Of a stretch of 64,000 bases of DNA, positions 35,555 to 47,000 are shown one piece after another. The stretch comes from Panopea generosa (Eukaryota; Mollusca; Bivalvia; Adapedonta; Hiatellidae). The DNA is taken from positions 44,407,769 to 44,471,768 of the forward strand of contig CM055903.1 in NCBI GenBank assembly GCA_029582155.1. Reading direction: 5' to 3'. The notes below the pieces were generated by a model. The model was not told where the DNA came from, ran no database searches, and worked only from the letters and a program-made list of their open reading frames with translations. The position numbers and the translations under genes were made by a program. Positions within the stretch are counted from its first letter, which is position 1. Every line of letters begins with the position of its first letter.

Positions 35555-36054
35555 TATTATTTTTTTTTGTATATATGATATCACCTAATCGATGTCATAG
35601 TTACGTAATGTAGTGTGTAAACAGTCAATATGACGTCTTGGCAGCTTGAAAGCGGGAAAAATAGACGGTTACTTTTGTAAAAACAAAATAAGAATCGACG
35701 CGACACTTTCTTTTTCTCACAATTGGCCAGAAACGTAACATACGTCGCTAATTTACACCTTGCAAATTTAATTGTAATTATCTGTATTTAACTAAATAGT
35801 TTCACATACGTTTTACATAGACTGCTTGTGTATGTATTGTCCATCAACTGGGAATTATCACCAAAAAAAAACACTGAGGACGCTTGGAGCAATATAAGCA
35901 TGTAATTTTTTTTTAAGAACACCTATGAATGCTTCACTCCCGTACTTTGTAACAGTATGTATTAAACGCTATGGTAAACATAAAGTTATAACATAATCCT
36001 GTAACTCTGTAACGTATTGCTTTCTGCAAACTGTCAAAAAACAACGTATTCCAG

Positions 36055-36250
36055 ATCTAGGTACTGTGTACCGAACTGTCGTCTGATAGCACAAGTCCAC
36101 TATCGCATCAAGGTACATGCGTACCAAACTGTCTTCTGACAGCACAAGCCCACTGTCGCATCTAGGTACTGTGTACCAAACTGTCGTGTGACAGCACAAG
36201 TCCACTATCACATTTAGGTACAGGGTACCAATCTAAGAGTCCACTATCGC
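36055..36250. repeat. ~58-bp tandem repeat, about 3 copies
   Basis: gtgtaccaaactgtcgtctg, acagcacaagtccactatcg and catctaggtac recur from 36060. Confidence 0.8.
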
Positions 36251-36977
36251 ATCAACTCTGCAACTGAGACTAAACCAATCCTCCACACATTCATTTCCAA
36301 TTGCACTACTGGTTTTATCGTGTTAACCCGAGGACGTTATCTTCTTTTCTAGCGCTACCCCCATAAACTGTCAATTTTAATAGATTTATTAGATTACTGA
36401 CCTTTCACCTCAGTTCTGCAAGGTTTTAGCTTACAATACCATAATTGCATTATAAGTCTATTGGGTAGCACTTCAAGACGTATAGAGTTTACGTGCTGTC
36501 GGATTAATTTTACACGGTTGGTAATTGGAAAATAATAAATACTTGGAGGGCCGCCACAATCGTTTTATAAGTTATAATCTCGTTTATAAAATAAAAAAAA
36601 AAATAACGGAGCCATCCCTAAAGTGATTTGTTCGGTTTACAAATATTTAAATAAATACTCTATACAGATCCGCGCACGTACCACTACACCGGTACGGGAT
36701 GTGTCACTGTTCATATATTCTTAGATAACCTTAGATAAACTTATATAAAGGAGTAAAAAAATATGAAGTCCTTGAGACAAATCAGGAATGTCCCCGGTAC
36801 ATTAGGATGATGTAAGTGTTACACTACGAAGATATCTTTGATATCATGAACTTTCTCTTTAAAAGGAAGCCTTGCCTTTTTGAGTAACCTAGCGTAATTG
36901 CGTAATTGTAAGTATTTTGTAGGTTAACGATACTTTAATGGGCGTTAGAGCACTTCAATTATTGGAGGAAGGGACGG

Positions 36978-36983
36978 GAGTGT

Positions 36984-37014
<31 letters not shown>

Positions 37015-37060
37015 GGGGGAGGGGGGGGGGAGGGGGGGGGGGGAGGGGGGGGGGGGGAGG
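36978..37060. repeat. (GT)n followed by poly-G tract
   Basis: gtgtgtgtgtgtgtgtg runs into G runs interrupted by single A. A G-quadruplex-prone tract on the plus strand. The exact length is probably uncertain in any assembly. Confidence 0.95.
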
Positions 37061-37237
37061 GTAACATGGGGGTAGTGTGTGGGAAAGGTGTTCTTCTCCC
37101 GCTGGTGGAGGTACTTTCACTCTACTCCCGCTTTTAGGGTAAGGGGAACCGCTCCGAAAATGTTTGATATCTTATAATATGGTTGTTATTTCCGCCAAAA
37201 GTGTTCTTTTTTACTTTTATGTGTTATTACCTGTATT

Positions 37238-37270
37238 TAAACACGCACGCACGCACGCACGCACGCACAC
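37238..37270. repeat. (ACGC)n microsatellite
   Basis: Seven or so acgc units. Confidence 0.9.
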
Positions 37271-37751
37271 TGAAAATAATTTTGACCGCAGGCCTAGAAA
37301 TTTTGATTGGAGCTTTTGAGTACTTCGCCGTATTTTGAGGTCTTTTATGTATTCGGTTTCTATGTAAAACATATATCAATTACTTAGGGACTTTTATTTT
37401 TCTGGGAAAAGTGCAGTCCCTGGCAGGCATTGTCTTTCATTGCCTACATGAGCTGTACCGGTGTGTCATTGCCATAAAACCAGCACTGAATTCACTGCCG
37501 CCAGGAATAATAAGTGTGCCGTGTACAGCGTTTTACGTATCTTGCAACTACACCGTTAAGTTTTTGATCACGATACATGTCGGGACAGCGTTTATGCTGA
37601 CCTTACTCACCTCACCCAACCTGATCACTGTAGTAGCCCGGGGATCACTCCGCCCCGGCTGCTACGCTTTAACGGTGTGACCCAATTTCATCACAGGTAA
37701 ATCATCATTAAAATTATATCATTATAATGACTCGTACTAATATCATAGTAC

Positions 37752-37890
37752 CTAACAGGAAATCCAAACCTTAATACTTAGGCTGGCCTCCGTAGAGGCA
37801 AGCCAAAAAGAACATGACTCTGTCAGCTGAAATCCAAATCTTAATACTTAGGCTGGCCTCCGTAGAGGCAAGCCAAAAAGGACACGACTC
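37752..37890. repeat. ~69-bp direct duplication
   Basis: aatccaaaccttaatactta ggctggcctccgtagaggca then agccaaaaag occurs twice, with gaacatgactctgtcagctg between. Confidence 0.85.
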
Positions 37891-38053
37891 TGTCATCGTT
37901 TATACAAATAAAATATTTCTTGAATGTTTCAATGTAGGGATGTGTGGTAATAAACATGTAAAATATAGCGACAAACAACGGTTATTTTTTTTAACAATTG
38001 CTCCACCCGTTATACAATTAGTTTTTACATTTTATATGTGGCATCCAGTTTAT

Positions 38054-38296
38054 TTAACCTTTTACTCCATAAATACGCGTTTTCCCGCACCAATCACAGA
38101 AGGCCTCTGAAAACAGTGCAGGAAGAGTTCAGATTGCTCGTCACGAGCAATCTGAACACTTCCTGCACTGTTTTTCACTCTGTCAGTTAATATAAACATA
38201 ATTCACCATATAATTCAAAAGCCTTCTATATTAGAGGTGTCCAAAGGCGTCTATATTAGAGGTGTCCAAAGGCGTCTATATGAAGTAAAGGGTTAA
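38054..38296. mobile_element. piggyBac-type MITE, copy a (with palindromic module)
   Basis: TTAA target site, then CCTTTTACTCCATA; inverse TATGAAGTAAAGGG then TTAA at the right end. It contains the near-perfect hairpin 38114-38170 (AGTTCAGATTGCTCGT and its inverse) and a tandem duplication of attagaggtgtccaaaggcg. Confidence 0.8.
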
Positions 38297-41230
38297 GTTT
38301 TGGATCTATGACAGGCAAGTTATCTTCATCAAATAGGTGTTTTCCACCAAATGTTATCGTAATTAACCCAGTGTAATATCACTTCCGATTCATCGCTCGG
38401 TGTTTTTCGTATAACTCGGCTCTCGTACGTAAATTGTCGAAGTAACTTCGGACTTGCCCCAGTATATAAATGATGTGGATTTGTCATGGTTTAATGAAGT
38501 TATTTTAGACATTACGTCGCACGATGACTCAGAGAAACAAATATACCAGATTTTTTTCTCGTTCCTTGAGAGAAGATCTGTTAAATACATGGTAAATGTA
38601 AACTTTTCCGAGTTATGTTATAAAACGAATCTTACATTCGTGCTCATTTATTATTGAATTTACCGTTGTGAAAATGATATAATGCTCGGCAGAGCCTCGT
38701 ATAAGATATGATTTCCAACTCTTTAATAAATTCAATAATAAATAAGCACTCATGTAAGATCCTCTATTCATAAGATAAAAATAATCTTTTTCTCTCCAAT
38801 TTGCATGATGACAGAAAAAAAAATAAGGAAAAAAAAACACACAAAAAGATTTAATACTCTGAGATTAAACATCTCTTATAACTTTAGAAAAAGTGCTTCC
38901 GAAGAAATTATACATGCAGAATGGAGAGAAAAGAAAAACAAACTATGTTTATTTCTGAACTGATATATAAAAAGAAAAAAAGATCTAATTCATTACTTTA
39001 AAAATATATAAATTTCATATTTTATGTAATTTTGTAGATTGCCAACCCCGACCCTCATACACCTATCCCAGGGTAAAAACATGGACCACCATTTGGTAGC
39101 TGAAATAAAAAATAAAATAAAAAAGTTATCTTAACAGTTAACACATCGTCGTTGACCACTTGACCAAGGAGGGTCACAGTTTTATGGCACCCTTTATAAG
39201 ACTGTTGATCGTTAAAATAAGTACTGCAAACATGACTTTTTGGTAGCAAAAATAAAATCTGACCTAAATTGTGCAGTTGTTTGAGCGTGTTCGAGTTTTA
39301 AATAAAGTTGTAAAACAAGTCATAAAAGTACAATCATCTAGTCAGTTTTATTGCAGATATCATAAAATGAATAATAAATCTTCTCCAGGGGTATGGCGTT
39401 ATTGTCATAATGAAATTCCCAAAATCCAAACGAGAAGGTTTAATATTTACCGCCTTAATGTCGTTCACTTGAATAAGATCACACAACATGATTGTAAACT
39501 ACTCTGATAACAGACACAACGTGTTAATTTAGAATTGTTTTCAAGTGTTGGCTTAATGCTCCGTCTATCTTTGTTCCTTTAAACTTAAAAAAAGATACGC
39601 CATGACTTAATGGTCTAGGTCCCCGTCTTAAGTATACGTATATCCCACCGCTGAGGTCGTGGGCTCGGGCCCAGCTCTGTTCAGACAGATAGCTTCAGAT
39701 TTCTTAAAATTGCGATATCTTGATGTTTTTATTATAGAAAATGATTAAACTTGGTCATGCAGGATATATTGGTGCAGTTCATGTGTAGACGTAAATACAA
39801 GTCTGCATATTTCAGAAATCATTTTGCATTAATATGATAGTTAGGCTTTAAGTTGTTGTTGTTTTTTTTGTCTTTCAAAACACATATTTTACGAGATATG
39901 CAGGCTTGCGATTACCTCTACACTTGAACTGCATTAATATATCATATATGGCCAAGTTTGATAATGTTCTATAACAAAAAAATAAGATAAATTCTAAGAA
40001 GTCCAAGATGGCTGTGACATAACATTCACCTTAAGGATCAATATTTAATGATAAGACTTCGATCGATTTGAAAATATTTGACGTATAGTTCAAATAGGTT
40101 TGACCCGTTGCTATACCTCTTTACGATTATTTTATTTTGGGTAGATAAGAACACAAAACGAGTGTATTGCAAACACTTCAGATGTCGGTCAAAACATATA
40201 AACGACATCCATATATTCCTTCTGATGTAGATGTTTTATCGCTTGTGCCAATTGATTGATAAAAACGGCAAAAACCAGGTCGAAGCAATGACTGATTACA
40301 GAGACTCGCAGGTTGATATCAATTCAACACACACGGCTGAAATTTCAAGTGGCACCTTTAATATTGATTTGATAACTCTTTGGACGTTTGTCTGAATTTA
40401 ATTATTTTGGTACTAATGCGAAGTAGATAAAAATGTTGACTGACTATTTCTGATTAGCAATTATTTAATATTTTGCTTGTGAATTTAAATTATTTAAGAT
40501 TGAAATCGAAAAATGTTAGATATTTTACGAAATATCTATTTGTTACCTAAAACGATAGTGTATCCGTTTTAACAAAAACATTTTAACAACACATCAGAGA
40601 AATAGAAATTTTATGTATAAAGGTGAAAACGTAAGTTATCCGCAGGTAGCCATATCTATATCGATATTTAAAGAAGTTTTCTCTTATTTCTTACTTTGAA
40701 AATCGGCTAAAAATGAGAAAATGATCACAAAAAATAACTGTAAACGTAAACAATGGTCATTTCTATAAATTTAAAAAAGAAAAGTTTCAACCCTAAGTTA
40801 CAATCAGAACCTTTCATTTTATACCAAAATCCCAAAAGTATGTTAGTTGGCTCAGGAGATGTTATGTTTCTAAGATGTGCCATCCGAAATTCAGACATGC
40901 GCCTGCAATCACTTATCTCTGTATATATGTCTGGTCGAGGCGACGAGAAAACGCAATTACGTTAACGACGCAGTTATTTGACAAATTGAGTTGTTTATTT
41001 GCATACGTTATCATCGGGGATTTATTTTTGAAAAAAGGTTATATGGTGTGTACATTTTATTTTAGTTTTTATTTGCGTATCTGTTGTATCCTTCAACAAT
41101 TCGATTGGCCTGGTGGTATTTGCACACGGGATATTGATTTAATTGAATCATATCGGTTTATGATAGTGTTACAGAGGGAAACTACTTTCCGCATAGACAT
41201 TATAAAGTAAAATAATACGTTGTCCAGGTG
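38297..41230. other. Intergenic between the rolling stone-like genes
   Basis: A tRNA-like block at 39604-39700 (tggtctaggtccccgt; gtcgtgggctcgggcccag) is a SINE head. Otherwise AT-rich with no gene seen. Confidence 0.4.
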
Positions 41231-42012
41231 TCTCACTACACAGTTGAATTTTGTTCTTGTTCCAAAATAAGGTCTAGGATTTTCACGGTAAAACTATTTT
41301 TCCACTTAGATTTTTTTTAGGTAACTATATTCATTAAATATGAAATGCTGTTAATAGAGAAGTGTAACAGCTTCTTTGAATATATGGTCACACCATTGCT
41401 TAAAATCTTAAGTTCAGGTCTCACTGCACAGTTGAATTTTGTTCTTTGTTCTATATAAAGTGAAGTCTAGGATTTTCAACTTTTTTCCACAAAGAAACTT
41501 TTTAAAAGTATTTTTTATAAAAGAAATGTGTCCGCACATAAAACTGTACACTAACTGATAGGTTGAGCAGCTTGGATTTTTAATGACAGTGCAGTGAAAC
41601 CGTAAGATTTCTAAGTCCCCAAATGCTCATAACATTTTGTTAAAATTCTATACAAGTCACATTTTTAACATCAATTCTGTCGTAATGCAGTATGTGTTAT
41701 GTCAGCTTTTGCTTTAACCATCTGCAGCAATAAAAATATAGTCCCTTTGAAATATTTTAACCCTTTACTCCATAGATACGCGTTTTCCCGCACCAATCAC
41801 AGAAGGTCATTGACCCTCTGCCAGTTAATATAAACATAATTCACCCATTGCTGATACGTGGCGAATTAATGCTTTCAATATAAGAGGTGTCCAAAGGCGT
41901 CTATATGAAGTAAAGGGTTAAATAATTTTGAAACAAAACTACATAAGACTTTCTTTAAGTGTAAGAATCATGTTACCATGGCAAAACAGTGGTGCAACTG
42001 TGTAGTGAGACC
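41231..42012 (+). mobile_element. TCTCACTACACAG-type DNA element, plus copy with nested MITE
   Basis: Left terminus tctcactacacagttgaatt at 41231 and again, as gtctcactgcacagttg, at 41419. Right terminus caactgtgtagtgagacct at 41996-42012. It is interrupted at 41757-41921 by a piggyBac-type MITE. Without that, 41419-42012 is about 430 bp, the size of the copy at 4049-4503. Confidence 0.62.
41757..41921. mobile_element. piggyBac-type MITE, copy b (165 bp, no palindrome)
   Basis: TTAACCCTTTACTCCATA at the left and TATGAAGTAAAGGGTTAA at the right, perfect inverted ends with TTAA sites. Lacks the hairpin module of copies a and c. Confidence 0.85.
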
Positions 42013-43150
42013 TAAATTCGCCAAACATACAAGTCTTAAACTGGAACTCGGCGGCACAATAAATATCTATGCCACTGGCCATTCTAATATTCAATAAATA
42101 CACGTGTGTACTTATGTGTCGGTATATATAAACTGAACGATACAGCTAACCCGCCAACTCACATTTTATATAACCAACCGCTATCTCACATTTTATGTAT
42201 TTTATAAAAAAAATATCAATGTAATTTCCGTGAAATTTGGACTTGAAGTCTATATTAATAAATTTGACAGTAAATGTCGTGTACACATTTTAATAACGCC
42301 ACTAAATATTATGACAAATTTATTGAAAATAGCTGTTCTGTTCAGTGTATATATATATATATGTGTGTTTTTTTGTTGATATACAATTATGAGTTGCAAC
42401 TATCAATCAAGCTTCTACACAGGCGCAGTATGAAATAGAAATGCCAATATCCAGATGCAATACCCAGATTTACTTTGACGTGTGAAATAAGAAAAATAAA
42501 AATAATTTATTAGTGAAAGAAGGCATATACGCGTACATATACATAACTGCCCAAAATGTCTTCGATAAATGCAAATAAATTAATATCACACAGATATGAA
42601 AAGGTAAACAATGCATAACGACATTCCAGTACCAAGTGGTACCACGGGCCTATATAAAAGAATAGGAAATTTGCATCACTCTACTAAATGTTTATAAAAT
42701 AGCATGCGGAGAATTAATAATTTGGCAAATTAATCATTGAAATTAAATAGGCAACTGGTTTCTTTTACATCAAATGTAAGGTGTATGTAACCTGTGTTTC
42801 AAACATGCCAAATGATCTTGATTTTTTTTATATTGCAGTACGAAGTAAAAGTTCAAATACTTATTTTTTTGCAGTATACAAATTTTGTAATCATAAGTAC
42901 TTCAACAATTTTAAAGCAATTTGCTGGGAATTATCTCGTTGTGTAGAGAATTCCATTCTGCAAAGAAAGAAATTTTATTTGTATTTCTATGATAAATGGA
43001 AGTAAGGATTTTTGAAAACAAGACTTCGCGAGATTTTCGCGACAACGCGAGCGTTCATAATATCTAAATCAGTTGCTTTCCCTTTCTCTATTGAAGTCCT
43101 TATGTGGTACTTTTATTTTGTAAATTATATTATATGAAGTGCTTCACTTT
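42013..43150. other. Intergenic downstream of gene B, no gene seen
   Basis: Short TA tract near 42345; a chance 74-codon frame at 42781. Nothing supported. Confidence 0.4.
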
Positions 43151-43157
43151 CCTATTG

Positions 43158-43163
43158 TTTATT
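43158..43163 (-). promoter_or_regulatory. Poly(A) signal AATAAA for gene B
   Basis: AATAAA on the minus strand about 55 bases after the gene B stop codon, a plausible short 3' UTR. Confidence 0.5.
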
Positions 43164-43216
43164 TATCACATTAAGGAATTATAAAGTTCCTTGATCTCAT
43201 TCACCATTGTATAAAA

Positions 43217-44067
43217 TCACAGATACGCCATTAAATCTTCCGTTATGTATTGTGAAAGAAAATCTGAAGAAACGGTTGAAGCCGAATCTGAAAGACTATC
43301 TTCAACATCTTCATTTGTGTGTGAATCACATTTCTTACATTTCTTGACTACTATTATATGACTGCCCCTGAATGACGATATGTTGTTATTCTCATTGTCT
43401 CCAACTGTGTTCATCTCATTGTCTCCAATTATAGTGTTTTGTGAAAGTCCGCTGTGTCTGTGATGAAATATTTGACTAGACTTAGCGAAAGAACAATAAA
43501 ACCCGTTTTTGAATCGGTAATCTCTTAAATCTGTCTCACTTTTGTTTAAGCGATGGTTGTAACCAGAAAACATTGCCTGCATTCGTGCATTCTCTTCACT
43601 GAGTTTAAGTTTAGTGTCGTCTTTTGTGTCTGGTTTAACGTCCACGTAATGGAACTCCTGGTTATCGTCTAACACTACGTCTGTTGCAGTTATGCCCCTT
43701 CGTAGTCTCGTTTCCATTTGGTTTGGGCACTGAGGCTTTTGTTTGTGATTTGAACACTTTTTCTGAAGAAATATCCGTATTTTATAAAGGCAATAAAACA
43801 ATAAATGTATTAGAGGTATAATAAGTAAAATCACACAAGAGGACAATATGGCGGCGTGTGCTGGGCGTGTCCAATTAAGAACAAGGTTGCTGACTTTAGT
43901 GCCAATTTGCGATTGGACAATGGCTGTCACACTTATGTAGAAAACTGAAAACGTCATTGGTTGGTAGAAATGGAAGACTTTGACTGGTTCTGACGATACA
44001 AGAGTTGTGTTTAGAACAACATACAGCGATGTCATCAAATGCTTGGTCACGCATGAATAAGAAAAAT
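43217..44067 (-). CDS. Rolling stone-like gene B, exon 4
   Basis: Acceptor ttaatttcag, then DFSYSCVTKHLM and the HFYQP motif, the last membrane helices (ILLIIPLIHLLFYCLYKIRI) and the long polar tail. TAA stop at 43217-43219. Confidence 0.88.
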
Positions 44068-47000
44068 CTGAAATTAACAAAACAAAAGGAATATGCATGT
44101 GGCATTAAAAATGTAATTAAAATATTTTTTCAAAATTATTAAAACATAAATAAGTGAGATAAATATTGTTATCAAAATTTCATTTCAAAACATAAAAAAA
44201 AAAAATAAAGGATGAATTAAAATGAATCTTTTTGTTGAATATGTGTTATTTTCAGTCTACAGTTTCGTTTATCCTGTCGAATTTTCGATTGCGATAAAAA
44301 TGCGTTCAGACTTGCATAAAAAGGTTTTGTAACAAACAAACGAAAAGATAAAAATGTTGGCGCCAAATAAATGAGTAACGATTACCTGAATAGGAAATAC
44401 TATAATTTAGAGTGGTGAGCAGAACGGAAGTGACGTTGTTAGTGTTGTATAACACCCACTGGACTTTTATGTACCAGGGACATACGATGGCTCCACCTGC
44501 AATCAGGAATACGTAAACAATAAATTATATAAAGTGACAATAAGCAAAAACGCAATGTCAGGGTTTATAACTCAATTATTGTATACTTTCACATTGTCCC
44601 TCTATTAATATACACAATGTATATAAATCGTGTTCGCTTCGTAACTCTGGTATGCGTGTATGGATTTCAAAATAACTTGAAACATTTACCAATCAAATCG
44701 AGTCGACATGCAGTACCTAACATACAATCAAACCTGTTGTATGCGGTCACCTCCATTAAGCAGAAACCTGTATTAAGCAACCATATTTTCTATTTACCAT
44801 TTCTATGTTTCAGAGTAAATTAACCTGTTCTAAGCAACAACCTGTCTTAAAAAGCCACTTTTGTTTAAGACAGGTTTGACAGTATATTTTCCCATATTGA
44901 AGGTCAATGTCACACTTATATGGTTATATATAAAAAATTGTGTCCGCTTCATAACTCTGGTATGCGTGGTTGGAATTTAAAATAACTTGACACATTTAGA
45001 AATCAGGCTCTGGGGAGCTTTCCCTGGTCACATGATACTTTGAAAACGGAGCAAAGTGACGAAAACTTTATATTAGCATATTTAGAAAAAAAACACGTAT
45101 GTTCAGATGTTCAGCAAGTTTAGAACCTGCATAAAATCATATTCTGCGAAGTTAAGAATCATAAATTTTGTTATAGACAGAAAAAGTGTGATAGTGTGTA
45201 TATTGACACTGAATGATGTTAACTTTTAGAAGATATGTGTATATTTATTTTTAGCTGTGTTGTGTAACTTGCCACATATGGTATAGAATATTGGAAATAA
45301 TGTATTAATCATGTTGATTGGTCATTTACACTGGTCATTCTTTTATATAAAATTTCATTGGTCAAAAACAGTATAAACATTAGATTTTAGATAGTAATTA
45401 GGCAGTCAAAGGTGAAATTTGAAAGTGACCACGTAGTAAAATAAATAAGTGTTCATGTTGGATATGGGAATTTGGGGATAAAGATTTAGTGTGTGTGAAA
45501 AAGTTTAAAACAGTTCACCATCATAGTACCATATACTTTGGAAAAAATGTGACAATAAAAATGTATAATGAAGAAAAGGTGTAAAAGGGTTTAAATCAAA
45601 TAACCAGAGGACTCGAATATAGAGAGAGTCAAATTCCGGTTCCATAAGCAACTTTATATACGCCCGCTTACCTCCCCTGACTGTTAAGTCCTTCCGCCAA
45701 ATTAAACTGTAGAGTTTGACGAGAAACTGTAACAGCGTAGTTGTGGTGGAAAGTACGAATCCCCAGTTAGTGATGTATAGCAACCACAGATGTTGGCTGT
45801 CCGAGCTGTAGTAGAGAAGGTCCAGGAGAAGTGTGATCAGGAAGTATAAGCCCCAGCAACCGTTCCACAGCATTCCAACCCATACCGGTCCAAACTGAAA
45901 CGTTTAAAGACAAAATCAAAAGCAATCCTGGTTCTCTTATCCAAGGACTTTGTCTAATGCATAGCGTCTTCGTGGAACAATATATAAATGTACAAATGAA
46001 TAGTCAACAACATAAACAACGCTTAGCTTAAAGAATTAAAACAATATTATCGATTTAGGTCATAGTTATATTTTGGATAATTTTGATAGTAGCGTTAAAT
46101 ATTCAGTTGCAACAACTGCGAGATTAATACACCAATTTTCAGAAAGGACGTAGCAATACCATGTCTTAACTTAGTTATTACAGTAAATTTAAAACTGCGT
46201 TTAAATATGAGGTATATTTATATTTAATTACAAAAAAATGAAAATGAGCTGTTTAAGATAAAGTTCACATAATTTTGTGATTGTATACGGATGATATACT
46301 GGTGTCGAAAGACAGAATATAATTTGTCAAATGTGTACACATGATAATATCATTTACTAATATGTCCAAGGTACTACTATTTGCGTCGTAAATATATTCC
46401 AAGGATGGCGCGGCGTCCAATAAATGTGTTCATATAATATCCACGAAAACTATGTCGGAGGTCAGTTTTAAGGTTTCTTGAATTGAGGATAGTTTACTGT
46501 TTTCATATTTGTTAAAATGACAGGGTTCCATTGTCTGGACGGGTCAGAAGTGGCACAGGATAGTGAAAATGGGAGTACTTTCACAACCTACATTTTAAAG
46601 TTTGTTTTAAATCGAAGGTAGATAACTGTTCATTTCCCAATGACGCTAATTAATAACACGCTTCCCTCCCCTGACGGTGTTAAAAACACTCATATTGATG
46701 GCTTCACGCCTATTTGTTTATACATACGTTGATAGATGAGTGTTGCGCTGAACCCTGGATATGTCTCATATTGCTGCTGCTGCTGCTGCTGATGTTGATG
46801 ATGGCAATGATGATAATGTCGACATAAATTAAAAAAAACATGATGATGATGATGATGATGTCAATGGTGATGAGTGCATTGATGATGAGGTAACATAAAT
46901 ACATAACATTGCCTTCCATTTCATGATCCTTAACAAATCATATGCAGCCTTGCAACGCTTTTTAAGCTATATATAGATAATAGAATAATAATTGATTTTA

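Larger units (their letters stand above)
35555..38053. other. Spacer between the two rolling stone-like genes, left part
   Basis: Holds the gene A upstream region, a ~58-bp tandem repeat, a G-rich microsatellite, a (acgc)n run and a 69-bp duplication (separate entries). An 89-codon frame at 37411-37680 is GC-richer than its surroundings but resembles nothing known. Confidence 0.4.

Noticed and set aside
37411..37680. 89-codon plus-strand frame with hydrophobic stretches
   Set aside because: No family resemblance; the first codon is not ATG and the local GC rise is more likely an old repeat.
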